From: Thermodesulfobacteriaceae bacterium
GTDB taxonomy: Bacteria; Desulfobacterota; Thermodesulfobacteria; Thermodesulfobacteriales; Thermodesulfobacteriaceae
DNA length: 15,021 bases
Assembly (NCBI GenBank): GCA_015494725.1
Contig: WGAR01000110.1
Coordinates: 1 to 15,021 of the forward strand
Reading direction: 5' to 3'
Shown: in pieces, positions 1 through 6,708 of the stretch
Layout of the letters: each line of letters opens with the position of its first letter
Position numbering within the stretch: position 1 is the first letter of the stretch
Notes under the pieces: model-generated
What the model was told of the DNA's origin: nothing
What the model saw: only the letters and a program-made list of their open reading frames with translations
Databases searched by the model: none
Position numbers and translations under genes: made by a program

Positions 1-1139
1 GAAAGTCCCTGGAGGAGGACCTCCTGGAAGCTTTCGCGTACCTCCTGATTGGGGTAGCCCAGGGTCAGGGTGCGGCCCTTGACCTCGTTAATGGTGAGGT
101 AGCCGGCCTGATACATCACCGCTTCCACGGTGAGATTTTCCAGGTCGAAGGCCTGAAGGAAGTTGTCGGAGACGCGGAAGTGTTCGAGTTCGGGGATACG
201 CCAGGGTTTTTCCTTAAGCCAGTTCACCAGGAAGGTGGGGGTTCCGGTCTTGAACCAGAAGTTTTCAAAGCTTCGCCAGGAAAGACAGTACATGACCGAG
301 ATGGGGTTATAGACCCGGAGGTCGCGCCGGGGGCTGAAGCGATAGCCGTTATACCAGAGGCGGATTTCGGAAAGGCATTCCTCGCGGCTCTTAAAGCCCT
401 TTTCCTCACCGAGCCGGTCGAGGTGCTCCGGGAAAAACCTTACCATTTCCTCCTCGGTGTAGCCCAGAAAGTCGGCAAACTCGGGATGCAGGGTGATATC
501 CACCAGGTTGTTCCATTCGGAGAAGATGGAGACCTTGGTGAAGTAGGAGACGCCGGTGACGAAGACGAAGGCCAGTTCATCCACCACCCCTGTGCCTTTG
601 AGCACCCCGAAGAAATTCTTTAAGACCTCGCGGTTTTGGCGGGCGATGTTCATCCTTTCTTCGCCCAGGCCCAGGTGGTCCAGGATGGGTTTATCGTATT
701 CGTCGATGAGTATCACCACCGGGCGGCCCATCTTCCGGTAAAGGGCCTTAATCAACCGGTCGAATCTTTCCCGGAGATCTCCCTCGGGAAGATCCACGCC
801 GTAATCTTCGGCATAAGTTGTGAGGCGATAATGGAGTCCTTTTTTTAGATTTTCGGCGTTTTCATGGGAGATTTCGTTAAAATCGAAGATGAGGACCGGG
901 TGTTCGGCGAAGTCCCACTTATCGTAGATATAAAGCCCCTCAAAGAGCTTGCGGTTTCCGCGGAAGAGTTCCTTCAAGGTATTGATGGTAAGGGATTTTC
1001 CGAATCTTCGGGGGCGGGAGAGGAAGTAGCAGATGCCCTCGGTTACCAGGCGGTGGATCCAGGGGGTTTTGTCCACATAGACCCAGCCCCGCTCCCGGAT
1101 CTGTTTGAAGGAGGAGGTATCCAGGGGCAGCCGTTTCAT
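1..1139 (-). CDS. AAA-ATPase-like / DUF1703 family protein, 3' end missing
   Basis: The minus strand reads open for 379 codons from an ATG at 1139 to the window edge, so the C-terminus is missing. The N-terminus (MKRLPLDTSSFKQIRE, then WVYVDKT) is typical of AAA-ATPase-like (PF09820) proteins with a C-terminal PD-(D/E)XK nuclease-like DUF1703 domain. A Walker A-like SRPRRFGKSL lies at about residues 41-50 and a Walker B-like VVILIDEYDK at 141-150. LWYNGYRF (261-268), VYNPISV (276-282) and the FWFKTGTPTFLVNWL stretch (294-308) are further family hallmarks. The nuclease-like domain would be beyond base 1. These genes occur in many copies in some anaerobes; their function is unknown, with defence or mobile-element roles suggested. 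No convincing Shine-Dalgarno precedes the ATG; I chose it because family members usually start this way. The gene is divergent from the archaemetzincin-like gene. Family assignment is secure, function is not. Confidence 0.9.
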   Translation of the reverse strand, partial: MKRLPLDTSSFKQIRERGWVYVDKTPWIHRLVTEGICYFLSRPRRFGKSLTINTLKELFRGNRKLFEGLYIYDKWDFAEHPVLIFDFNEISHENAENLKKGLHYRLTTYAEDYGVDLPEGDLRERFDRLIKALYRKMGRPVVILIDEYDKPILDHLGLGEERMNIARQNREVLKNFFGVLKGTGVVDELAFVFVTGVSYFTKVSIFSEWNNLVDITLHPEFADFLGYTEEEMVRFFPEHLDRLGEEKGFKSREECLSEIRLWYNGYRFSPRRDLRVYNPISVMYCLSWRSFENFWFKTGTPTFLVNWLKEKPWRIPELEHFRVSDNFLQAFDLENLTVEAVMYQAGYLTINEVKGRTLTLGYPNQEVRESFQEVLLQGL

Positions 1140-1218
1140 AAGCCTAGGATATCCGGAAACTTTGGCCTTGAGAAGCGGTATCGTTCGGAGGTTGTTTGGG
1201 GGGGCGGAGGTTTGTGGT

Positions 1219-1224
1219 AGTATA
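1219..1224 (-). promoter_or_regulatory. Possible -10 box for the AAA-ATPase-like gene
   Basis: On the minus strand the hexamer TATACT is one base from the TATAAT consensus and would leave a leader of roughly 70 nt. No good -35 hexamer sits at the right distance, so this is weak. The 84-bp spacer 1140-1223 also holds a run of seven G (1198-1204) and the GGAGG (1206-1210) that probably serves the plus-strand gene. Confidence 0.2.
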
Positions 1225-1787
1225 TGTTTGAGATGCGGCGTGTTCTGGTGGTTCCCATCGGCAGGGTGTTCGGTCCGTGGCTGGAGCGTTTCCTGCGTGA
1301 GCTTTCCGAGTTCTGGCGGGTCCAGGTAGAGCTTTCCCGGCCCATTACCCCTCCGGCTGCGGCCTTTCATCCCCGTTTGCGCAAGTTTTTCGCCCCTTAT
1401 GTGGCAGAATTTCTGCGTAGCGTTTCCGGGGAGGTCGATTTTGTGCTGGGGGTTTGCGGGGAGGAGCTTTATTCCCCCAGGAGTCCCCTGGTCTTTGTGG
1501 AGGTGAGTTTTTCCTCCCGTTCGGCCCTGGTTTCGGCCCGTAACCTCCAGGAATTTCTCTTCGGGACCGAGCCGGAGAGGCTTCTGGTGGAACGTCTGCG
1601 CAAGGAGTCCATTCGGGCCCTGGGGCATCTCCTGGGGCTGGGGTCCTGTCCCGATCCCCTGTGCGTAATGCATCCCCCTTCCTCCCTGATGGAACTCGAT
1701 CTCAAGGGCACCGATTTCTGTCCGCAGTGCCGGATGCGTCTGCAGATGCTTCACCTGGTCCGCGGGGAGGTCCGAGCAGCCCCTTGA
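1224..1787 (+). CDS. Archaemetzincin-like protein with degenerate catalytic motif
   Basis: This 187-residue protein has the length and layout of archaemetzincins (AmzA, peptidase family M54), zinc proteases of archaea and some bacteria. The C-terminal zinc-finger signature is intact: C142-x4-C147, V148-M149, then C166-x2-C169. VLGVCGEELYSP (74-85) matches the family's strand before the active site. The catalytic motif HExxHxxGxxHC is not intact: the aligned residues are R131, A132, H135, G138, S141, C142. Two zinc-binding histidines and the catalytic glutamate are therefore missing and only H135 remains. The protein is probably not a protease; a structural or binding role is inference. GGAGG at 1206-1210 lies 13 nt from the ATG; M4 (1233) is an alternative start. 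The gene overlaps the murI start by 4 bp (TTGA), which suggests translational coupling. The frame is open and codon use resembles its neighbours, so it is not an obvious pseudogene. Confidence 0.82.
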   Translation: MFEMRRVLVVPIGRVFGPWLERFLRELSEFWRVQVELSRPITPPAAAFHPRLRKFFAPYVAEFLRSVSGEVDFVLGVCGEELYSPRSPLVFVEVSFSSRSALVSARNLQEFLFGTEPERLLVERLRKESIRALGHLLGLGSCPDPLCVMHPPSSLMELDLKGTDFCPQCRMRLQMLHLVRGEVRAAP

Positions 1788-2584
1788 TCGGAGTCTTCGA
1801 TTCGGGCATAGGAGGGCTTACCGTCCTGAGGGAGCTGGTGCGCCGGCTTCCGGGGTATCGTTTTGTCTATTTCGGGGATACGGCTCGCACACCTTACGGA
1901 ACCAAAAGTCCGGAAACCATCATTCGTTATGCCATCGAGGACACCGAATTTCTCCTGCGGAGGGGGGCACGGATCATCGTGGTGGCCTGCCATTCGGCTT
2001 CCTCGGTGGCCACCGAAGCCCTGAAGGAGCGCTTTCCCGGAGTACCCATCTTCGAGGTGGTCACTCCCTCGGTGAAGAAGGCCCTCCAGGTAACCCGGCG
2101 GAAGGTAATCGGGGTGATCGGTACCCGGGCCACCATCCAGAGCGGGATTTACGAGAGGCTCCTGCGGGAAAGGGACCCGGAGGTGCGGGTTTACGGTAAC
2201 GCCTGCCCGCTTCTGGTTCCGCTGGTGGAGGAGGGCTGGCTCAAGAAACCCGAAACCCGAAGGATAGTAAAAAAATGCCTCCTGCCCCTGCGGATGAAAG
2301 GGATCGATACCCTCATCCTGGGGTGCACCCATTATCCGGTGCTCCGAAAGATCATTCAGGAGAAGGCCGGCCGGCGTATCACTCTGGTGGATCCGGCCGA
2401 GGAGGTGGCCGAGGAGGTAAGGGCCTTTCTTTCCCGGAAGGGGGGGTCCCCGGCGGTGGATCTTGAAAAAGACGGAGAACCCCTTATTTTCGTTTCGGAC
2501 CTTACCCCGGCCTTCGAGGACATTGCCCGTATCTTCCTGGGCCGGAGGGTGAAACTTCTTAAGGCCGAGGATGCACCGCTATGA
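1784..2584 (+). CDS. murI: Glutamate racemase
   Basis: This enzyme interconverts L- and D-glutamate in the cytoplasm to supply D-Glu for peptidoglycan. From the TTG at 1784 the protein is 266 residues, the usual family length, and begins MIGVFDSGIGG like typical MurI. The two-cysteine acid/base pair is present: C69 in VVACHSASS and C181 in LGCTHYP. D6-S7, the YFGDTARTPYG segment (29-39) and H183 complete the active-site signatures. The frame stays open upstream to 1661, but that part is out-of-frame overlap with the archaemetzincin-like gene and has no family similarity. The TTG overlaps the upstream TGA, and GGGGAGG lies at 1764-1770. A GTG near 1727 is a less likely start. The stop overlaps the selB ATG (ATGA), so the three genes probably form one coupled operon. 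Confidence 0.95.
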   Translation: MIGVFDSGIGGLTVLRELVRRLPGYRFVYFGDTARTPYGTKSPETIIRYAIEDTEFLLRRGARIIVVACHSASSVATEALKERFPGVPIFEVVTPSVKKALQVTRRKVIGVIGTRATIQSGIYERLLRERDPEVRVYGNACPLLVPLVEEGWLKKPETRRIVKKCLLPLRMKGIDTLILGCTHYPVLRKIIQEKAGRRITLVDPAEEVAEEVRAFLSRKGGSPAVDLEKDGEPLIFVSDLTPAFEDIARIFLGRRVKLLKAEDAPL

Positions 2585-4509
2585 AACGGGTGGTTCTGGG
2601 TACCGCCGGGCATGTGGATCACGGAAAGACCACCCTGGTCAAGGCGCTCACCGGGGTGGACACCGATCGTCTCAAGGAAGAAAAAGAACGCGGGATCACC
2701 ATTGAACTGGGTTTTGCCCGGCTGGATCTTCCTTCCGGGGTGCGGGTGGGGATTGTGGATGTTCCGGGGCATGAACGTTTCGTGCGCACCATGGTGGCCG
2801 GGGCCGCGGGGATCGACCTGGTGGCCCTGGTGGTGGCTGCCGACGAAGGAGTGCGCCCCCAGACCCGGGAACATCTGGAGATCTGCGAGCTCCTGGGGGT
2901 AAAAAGCGGGCTGGTGATCCTCACCAAAAAGGATCTGGTGGATCAGGAATGGCTGGATCTGGTGACCGAGGAGGTTCGCGAGTTCCTCAGGGGCACCTTC
3001 CTGGAGGGGGCGCCCCTGGTAGCGGTCTCCGCGGTCACCGGGGAGGGGCTTCCGGAGCTTATCCGCGTCCTGGATCAACTGGTACAGAAGGTTCCGGACC
3101 GTTCTCTTGCCGGGCCTTTCCGGCTTCCGGTGGATCGGGTCTTTACGGTCAAGGGGTTCGGCACCGTGGTTACCGGCACCACCATTTCCGGCCGGCTCCG
3201 GGTAGGGGAGGAGGTGGAGATTTATCCCCGGGGGATAAGGGCCCGGGTGCGCCGTATTCAGAGTCACGGGGAGGAAAGGGAGGAAGCCCTGGCAGGGATG
3301 CGCACCGCTCTTAATCTCCAGGGGGTGGAAAGGGAGGAGGTGTCCCGTGGCGACGTGGTGGCTACGCCCGGACTGCTGCGCCCCTCCACCATCCTGGACC
3401 TGGAGCTGCAGTATCTTTCCAGTGCCCCCAGACCCCTCAGGAACCTGGAGAAGGTCCATTTCCATCTGGGGACCGCGGAGCTCCTGGGTGAGGTGGTCCT
3501 CTTCGGAAGGGATCGCCTGGAACCCGGAGAGAGAGACGTGGTCCAGGTCCGTCTGTCCCAGCCGGTGGTCTGTCTGCGCGGGGATCGGGCGGTCATCCGG
3601 GGCGGCTCTCCCCTGGTCACCCTGGGCGGAGGGAGGGTGCTCAACCCCCTGGCCCGGCGCCGTAAGCGCACCAAACCCTGGGAACGGGAGGAACTGGAAC
3701 TCCTCGCCCGCGGCGGAGACAGAGAGGTCCTTCTCTATCATCTGGAAAAGGCCCGGGAGGGTGGGCTGAAGGCCTCCCTTCTCCAGTTCAAGGTTTCGGT
3801 CTTCGGAAGGGCCTGGGAGGATCTGCTGCAATCCCTTTCCTCCCAGGTGGTACGTATCCCCGGAGAGGAGGAAGAGATCCTCCTTTCCCGGAGGGCTTTG
3901 GAAGCCTTCAAGGAGGAGATCCTCCGGGCGCTAGAGGGGTTTCATCAGAAATTTCCCCTCAAACCCGGGCTTACCAAGGAGGAATTGCGGGCCCGGGTTT
4001 CCGATCGGGCTCCGCTGCGGGTCTTCGAGGCCGCGGTCTCGGAGCTTCTTTCCGGGGGGCAGCTGGTGGCGGAGAGGGAGTTTTTGCGTCTCTCCTCCCA
4101 CCGGGTGGTCCTTCCCGAGGAGGCCGAGGCCCTGAAACGGGAGATAGAGAAGATCTTCCTTTCCGCCGGTTTTTCCCCTCCGGACCCGGACGAGGCCCTT
4201 TCTCGTTTCCGGGATCGGCCTCAGCTGGCCCTGGATATGTTCAGGGTGCTGGTGCAGGAAGGGGTTCTGGTCCGACTTTCCGAAAAGCTTTATTTCCATC
4301 GCCATATTCTGGAAAAGGCCCGGAGCCTGGCGGAGGATTATCTTCGTCGTCACGGGGAGATGGGAGTGGGGGACTTTCGCAAGCTTACCGGCGGGGCCTC
4401 GCGCAAGTATCTGATTCCTCTCCTCGAGTATCTGGATCGGACCAAAGTCACCCTGCGGGTGGGGGACAAACGCATTCTGCGTCGGGGCCTCCGGGGTCAG
4501 AGTCCGTAG
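2581..4509 (+). CDS. selB: Selenocysteine-specific translation elongation factor SelB
   Basis: SelB is the GTPase that delivers Sec-tRNA(Sec) to UGA codons marked by a SECIS hairpin. The 642-residue length is normal for bacterial SelB. The N-terminal GTPase domain shows G1 GHVDHGKT (10-17), G2 around T40 in RGITIELGF, G3 DVPGHE (60-65) and G4 TKKD (115-118). The EF-Tu-like domain 2 begins with FRLPVDRVFTVKGFGTVVTGT, the SelB/EF-Tu family pattern. The rest contains the SelB-specific domain and C-terminal winged helices (about residues 380-640) that bind SECIS RNA; the segment near VGDFRKLTGGASRKYLIPLLEYLDR is typical of the last one. The ATG overlaps the murI stop. The 3' end overlaps the convergent gene by 13 bp, so no terminator separates them. 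It implies that the genome uses selenocysteine, but I found no in-frame UGA selenoprotein and no selA or selC in this window. Confidence 0.96.
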   Translation: MKRVVLGTAGHVDHGKTTLVKALTGVDTDRLKEEKERGITIELGFARLDLPSGVRVGIVDVPGHERFVRTMVAGAAGIDLVALVVAADEGVRPQTREHLEICELLGVKSGLVILTKKDLVDQEWLDLVTEEVREFLRGTFLEGAPLVAVSAVTGEGLPELIRVLDQLVQKVPDRSLAGPFRLPVDRVFTVKGFGTVVTGTTISGRLRVGEEVEIYPRGIRARVRRIQSHGEEREEALAGMRTALNLQGVEREEVSRGDVVATPGLLRPSTILDLELQYLSSAPRPLRNLEKVHFHLGTAELLGEVVLFGRDRLEPGERDVVQVRLSQPVVCLRGDRAVIRGGSPLVTLGGGRVLNPLARRRKRTKPWEREELELLARGGDREVLLYHLEKAREGGLKASLLQFKVSVFGRAWEDLLQSLSSQVVRIPGEEEEILLSRRALEAFKEEILRALEGFHQKFPLKPGLTKEELRARVSDRAPLRVFEAAVSELLSGGQLVAEREFLRLSSHRVVLPEEAEALKREIEKIFLSAGFSPPDPDEALSRFRDRPQLALDMFRVLVQEGVLVRLSEKLYFHRHILEKARSLAEDYLRRHGEMGVGDFRKLTGGASRKYLIPLLEYLDRTKVTLRVGDKRILRRGLRGQSP

Positions 4510-5069
4510 TTACGGCGTACCTCCAGGGCCTCCTTTTTAAAGGTTTCGAAGTCCTCAAGCTGGATCAGGGTCTCCAGCCGCCAGAGGGCCAGGGTGATCT
4601 GAAGGCGTTTTTCCGGCGGAAGAGTCCGGCTTTTTTTGCGGTAGCTCTGGCGCAGGAGGTTTAAGGTTTTATAGGCCCGGGCCTTTAGGGCCTCGCGGCG
4701 CCTGCGGGCCTCCTCCAGGGCTTTTTTACCCAGGTCCTGGATCTGAGCGAAATAGATCCGGGCCCAGTCGTAATGGCCGGTGCGATAATAGGTCCGGGCC
4801 CGTTCCCATTTCTTTTCCACCCGGGCGTAAAGTTCAGGGGCGTATCGATCGGCCTCCTGATCGCGAAGTTTTTCCATGAGAGATTGGGCGGCGCGGTATT
4901 CCTTTTCGGGCGGAACCGGGGGTTTGATCAGGCGCCCGATAAGGGGTAAGTGCGAGAGACGATAGCGGGCGTAAGGGGAGAGCTGAAAATGAGGAAGAGA
5001 AAAGGAAAAACCCGTACCCAGCAGGGCCACCAGAAGTAGAGGGATCAGCTTTGGCTTGGGTCGAGGCAT
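4497..5069 (-). CDS. Exported or membrane-anchored helical protein, DUF4398-like
   Basis: From the ATG at 5069 the protein is 190 residues. It has a basic N-terminus (MPRPKPK) and a hydrophobic stretch at 8-24 that looks like a signal peptide or anchor. The rest is almost entirely helical and highly charged. The segment YRAAQSLMEKLRDQEADRYAPE (59-80) and the following A/R-rich helices resemble DUF4398, a small envelope domain of unknown function; this match is by eye. The frame remains open upstream to 5243, with an in-frame ATG at 5120 as an alternative start, but only 5069 places the signal sequence at the N-terminus. No Shine-Dalgarno precedes it; a promoter-like element would start the transcript almost at the ATG. 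It overlaps selB by 13 bp at its 3' end and is divergent from the M23 peptidase, which hints at an envelope role. Confidence 0.75.
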   Translation of the reverse strand: MPRPKPKLIPLLLVALLGTGFSFSLPHFQLSPYARYRLSHLPLIGRLIKPPVPPEKEYRAAQSLMEKLRDQEADRYAPELYARVEKKWERARTYYRTGHYDWARIYFAQIQDLGKKALEEARRRREALKARAYKTLNLLRQSYRKKSRTLPPEKRLQITLALWRLETLIQLEDFETFKKEALEVRRNYGL

Positions 5070-5084
5070 CAGTTCTGTTATAGT
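5056..5084 (+). promoter_or_regulatory. Putative promoter of the M23 peptidase gene
   Basis: TTGGGT (5056-5061) and TATAGT (5079-5084) are spaced by 17 bp, each hexamer being near the sigma-70 consensus. The predicted start point near 5091 gives a leader of about 28 nt containing the GGAGG at 5108-5112. It overlaps the promoter-like element on the other strand. The assignment rests on hexamer matches only. Confidence 0.35.
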
Positions 5085-5103
5085 TAAAAATCCGCACCGT
5101 GCA
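5077..5103 (-). promoter_or_regulatory. Putative promoter of the DUF4398-like gene
   Basis: On the minus strand TTGCAC (5103-5098) and TATAAC (5082-5077) are separated by 16 bp, close to a sigma-70 promoter. The expected start point is about 5070, at the ATG itself, so the mRNA would be essentially leaderless. Its -10 shares the TATA at 5079-5082 with the opposing plus-strand promoter. Confidence 0.35.
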
Positions 5104-5118
5104 AAGCGGAGGACAGAC

Positions 5119-6462
5119 ATGAAAACCTTTTTCAAGACCCTGATTCTCCTCTTTTTTCTGGCCCTATGCGGAGTGGCGGGGTATCTCTTCTTTACCCGGA
5201 TGGAAGGGGCGGCACCGCAGATTTCCGTGGAGGGTCTGCCCAAGCTGGCCGGCCGCAGGTTATCCTTTACCGTGCGCTTGCGGGATTCCGGGTCCGGTCT
5301 TCATCGGGTAAGGGTCCTTCTGCTGCAGGGGCGAAAGCATCTCCTCCTTCGGGAGGAAACCTATCCTCTTTCCTTCTGGAAGGGTTCCTCGGTTAAGAAC
5401 GTATCCTACCGCTTCACGATCTCCCCGCTGGAAAAGGGGCTGGGCGAGGGGCCGGCCCGGTTGGTGGTGGAGGCCTGGGATGCCTCCTGGCGCAATGCGC
5501 TCAAGGGCAACCAGTCCCGGAAGGCCTTCCCTTTTGCTCTGGATCTTACCCCGCCGCGCATAACCGTCCTTTCCTCCACGGTCTATATAGCCCGGGGTGG
5601 TTCGGCCCTGGTCCTTTATCGGGTGGGAGAGAAGGCCCGCAGCGGGGTGCGTCTTAACGGGCGTGTCTTTCGAGGATATCCCCTGAAGAGGGGGATTTAT
5701 GCGGCCCTGGTGGCCCTTCCGGTGAGCGATACCACTGTGCGCGAGTTTCTGGTCTTCGCCGAGGACGAGGCGGGTAATCGCCTGGAGATTCCGGTGAATT
5801 TTTATCTCCAGCGGCGAAGGTATCCCCGGGTCCGGATGCGCATCAGCGACGGTTTCCTGCAACGCAAGATGCCGGAGTTTCTTTCCCGTTATCCCGAGGC
5901 CCAGAAGGAAGACCTCCTTAAGACCTTCCTCTGGGTGAATCAGACCTTACGTCAACGCAATAACCAGAAGATCGCGGAGATCACCTCCCGTCCCTCGGAA
6001 ATCTCCTTCACCCTGCAGGGGCCCCTTAAGGCCCTGCCGCATTCGGCCAAACGTTCCGATTTCGGGGAACACCGTTTCTATTATTACCGGGGGCGCAGGG
6101 TTTCCCAGGCCTGGCACCTGGGCCTGGATCTGGCCTCGGTGGCCCACAGTCCGGTTCCGGCTGCCGCAGCCGGAAAGGTGGTGTTTGCGGACTATCTGGG
6201 CATTTACGGTAATACGGTTATTCTGGATCACGGTCTGGGGCTCTATACCCTTTATGCCCATCTGGCCGGAATTGAAGTCCAGCCGGGGCAGAAGGTTTCG
6301 GCCGGACAAATTATCGGCCATACCGATACTACCGGGCTGGCCGGGGGAGACCATCTCCACTTTTCGGTTCTGGTACAGGGGGTTTTCGTGAATCCCATGG
6401 AATGGCTGGATCCCCGCTGGGTGGCCAATCGCATCCTGAATCCCCTTTCTCCGTACCGCTGA
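5119..6462 (+). CDS. M23 (LytM-type) murein endopeptidase, membrane-anchored
   Basis: This 447-residue protein has an N-terminal hydrophobic segment (about 6-26), either a signal anchor or a signal peptide. A beta-rich region (about 30-230) follows; its segments ITVLSSTVYIARGGSALVLYR... and LVFAEDEAGNRLEIPV read like immunoglobulin-like repeats. The C-terminal LytM/M23 zinc peptidase domain (about 315-432) has a complete active site: H333 and D337 in HLGLD, H381 in YAHL, and H412/H414 in DHLHF. M23 enzymes cut peptide cross-links of peptidoglycan in the periplasm, and the intact ligands predict an active enzyme. GGAGG (5108-5112) lies 6 nt before the ATG, which fixes the start although the frame is open from 5056. 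The opposite-strand neighbour is also an envelope protein. Confidence 0.92.
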   Translation: MKTFFKTLILLFFLALCGVAGYLFFTRMEGAAPQISVEGLPKLAGRRLSFTVRLRDSGSGLHRVRVLLLQGRKHLLLREETYPLSFWKGSSVKNVSYRFTISPLEKGLGEGPARLVVEAWDASWRNALKGNQSRKAFPFALDLTPPRITVLSSTVYIARGGSALVLYRVGEKARSGVRLNGRVFRGYPLKRGIYAALVALPVSDTTVREFLVFAEDEAGNRLEIPVNFYLQRRRYPRVRMRISDGFLQRKMPEFLSRYPEAQKEDLLKTFLWVNQTLRQRNNQKIAEITSRPSEISFTLQGPLKALPHSAKRSDFGEHRFYYYRGRRVSQAWHLGLDLASVAHSPVPAAAAGKVVFADYLGIYGNTVILDHGLGLYTLYAHLAGIEVQPGQKVSAGQIIGHTDTTGLAGGDHLHFSVLVQGVFVNPMEWLDPRWVANRILNPLSPYR

Positions 6463-6489
6463 TCCGGTCGGAATTTCAGGGGTTTCTTC

Positions 6490-6512
6490 TCTCCCTATCC
6501 CCTTCCGGGAGA
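6490..6512 (+). terminator. Weak hairpin after the M23 peptidase gene
   Basis: TCTCCC (6490-6495) and GGGAGA (6507-6512) can form a 6-bp stem with an 11-nt loop, followed by a CCCCCTTTCT tract. It is placed 28 nt after the stop codon as a terminator would be. The stem is short and the T-run is interrupted, so this is tentative. Confidence 0.25.
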
Positions 6513-6547
6513 TCCCCCTTTCTGAAAACAAAAACTTCCAGAAAATA

Positions 6548-6563
6548 GGAAATTTTAATTTCC
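6548..6563. promoter_or_regulatory. Perfect 16-bp inverted repeat, possible regulator site
   Basis: GGAAATT and AATTTCC flank a TT centre in a perfect inverted repeat. A copy of the GGAAATT half recurs at about 6591-6597 in the same spacer. The spacer 6463-6708 carries no gene, is far more AT-rich than its surroundings and precedes the molybdoenzyme operon. The stem is too AT-rich to be a terminator; a protein-binding dyad is inferred. Confidence 0.35.
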
Positions 6564-6627
6564 ACAAAGATCGAAAGCTAAAGAAGTGAGGAAATTGCCT
6601 GTAAGAAGACTATAGTTAGCTGAAATT

Positions 6628-6636
6628 TGCTATATT
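6628..6636 (+). promoter_or_regulatory. Possible extended -10 promoter of the molybdoenzyme operon
   Basis: TGCTATATT fits an extended -10 element (TGnTATAAT with one mismatch). No good -35 is present, as is allowed for extended -10 promoters. Transcription would start near 6643, within the 13-bp palindrome that follows, leaving a leader of about 66 nt before the torD-like gene. Confidence 0.3.
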
Positions 6637-6640
6637 CATC

Positions 6641-6653
6641 TGGAATCATTCCA
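6641..6653. promoter_or_regulatory. 13-bp palindrome at the predicted start point, operator candidate
   Basis: TGGAAT and ATTCCA flank a single C, a perfect inverted repeat. It lies immediately downstream of the candidate extended -10 box, a usual place for a repressor site. The GGAAT core resembles the GGAAAT halves of the other dyad at 6548-6563. The regulator is unknown. Confidence 0.35.
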
Positions 6654-6708
6654 AAAAAGCGTGAAATCGATCTTGTAAATTTTATAGGTGGAGAGTAAAA
6701 GATAAGGG

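Noticed and set aside
180..1220. Series of plus-strand open frames over the first kilobase
   Set aside because: The minus strand here encodes a continuous AAA-ATPase-like protein with conserved motifs, so these are shadows.
1661..1783. Upstream extension of murI to an ATG at 1661
   Set aside because: The extension overlaps the conserved cysteine region of the archaemetzincin-like gene in another frame and does not resemble MurI; the TTG at 1784 gives the standard N-terminus and length.
2356..3831. Long open frame (491 codons) on the minus strand opposite murI and selB
   Set aside because: It lies antisense to well-conserved genes and encodes a proline/histidine/glutamine-rich sequence without recognisable motifs; long antisense frames are expected in GC-rich coding DNA.
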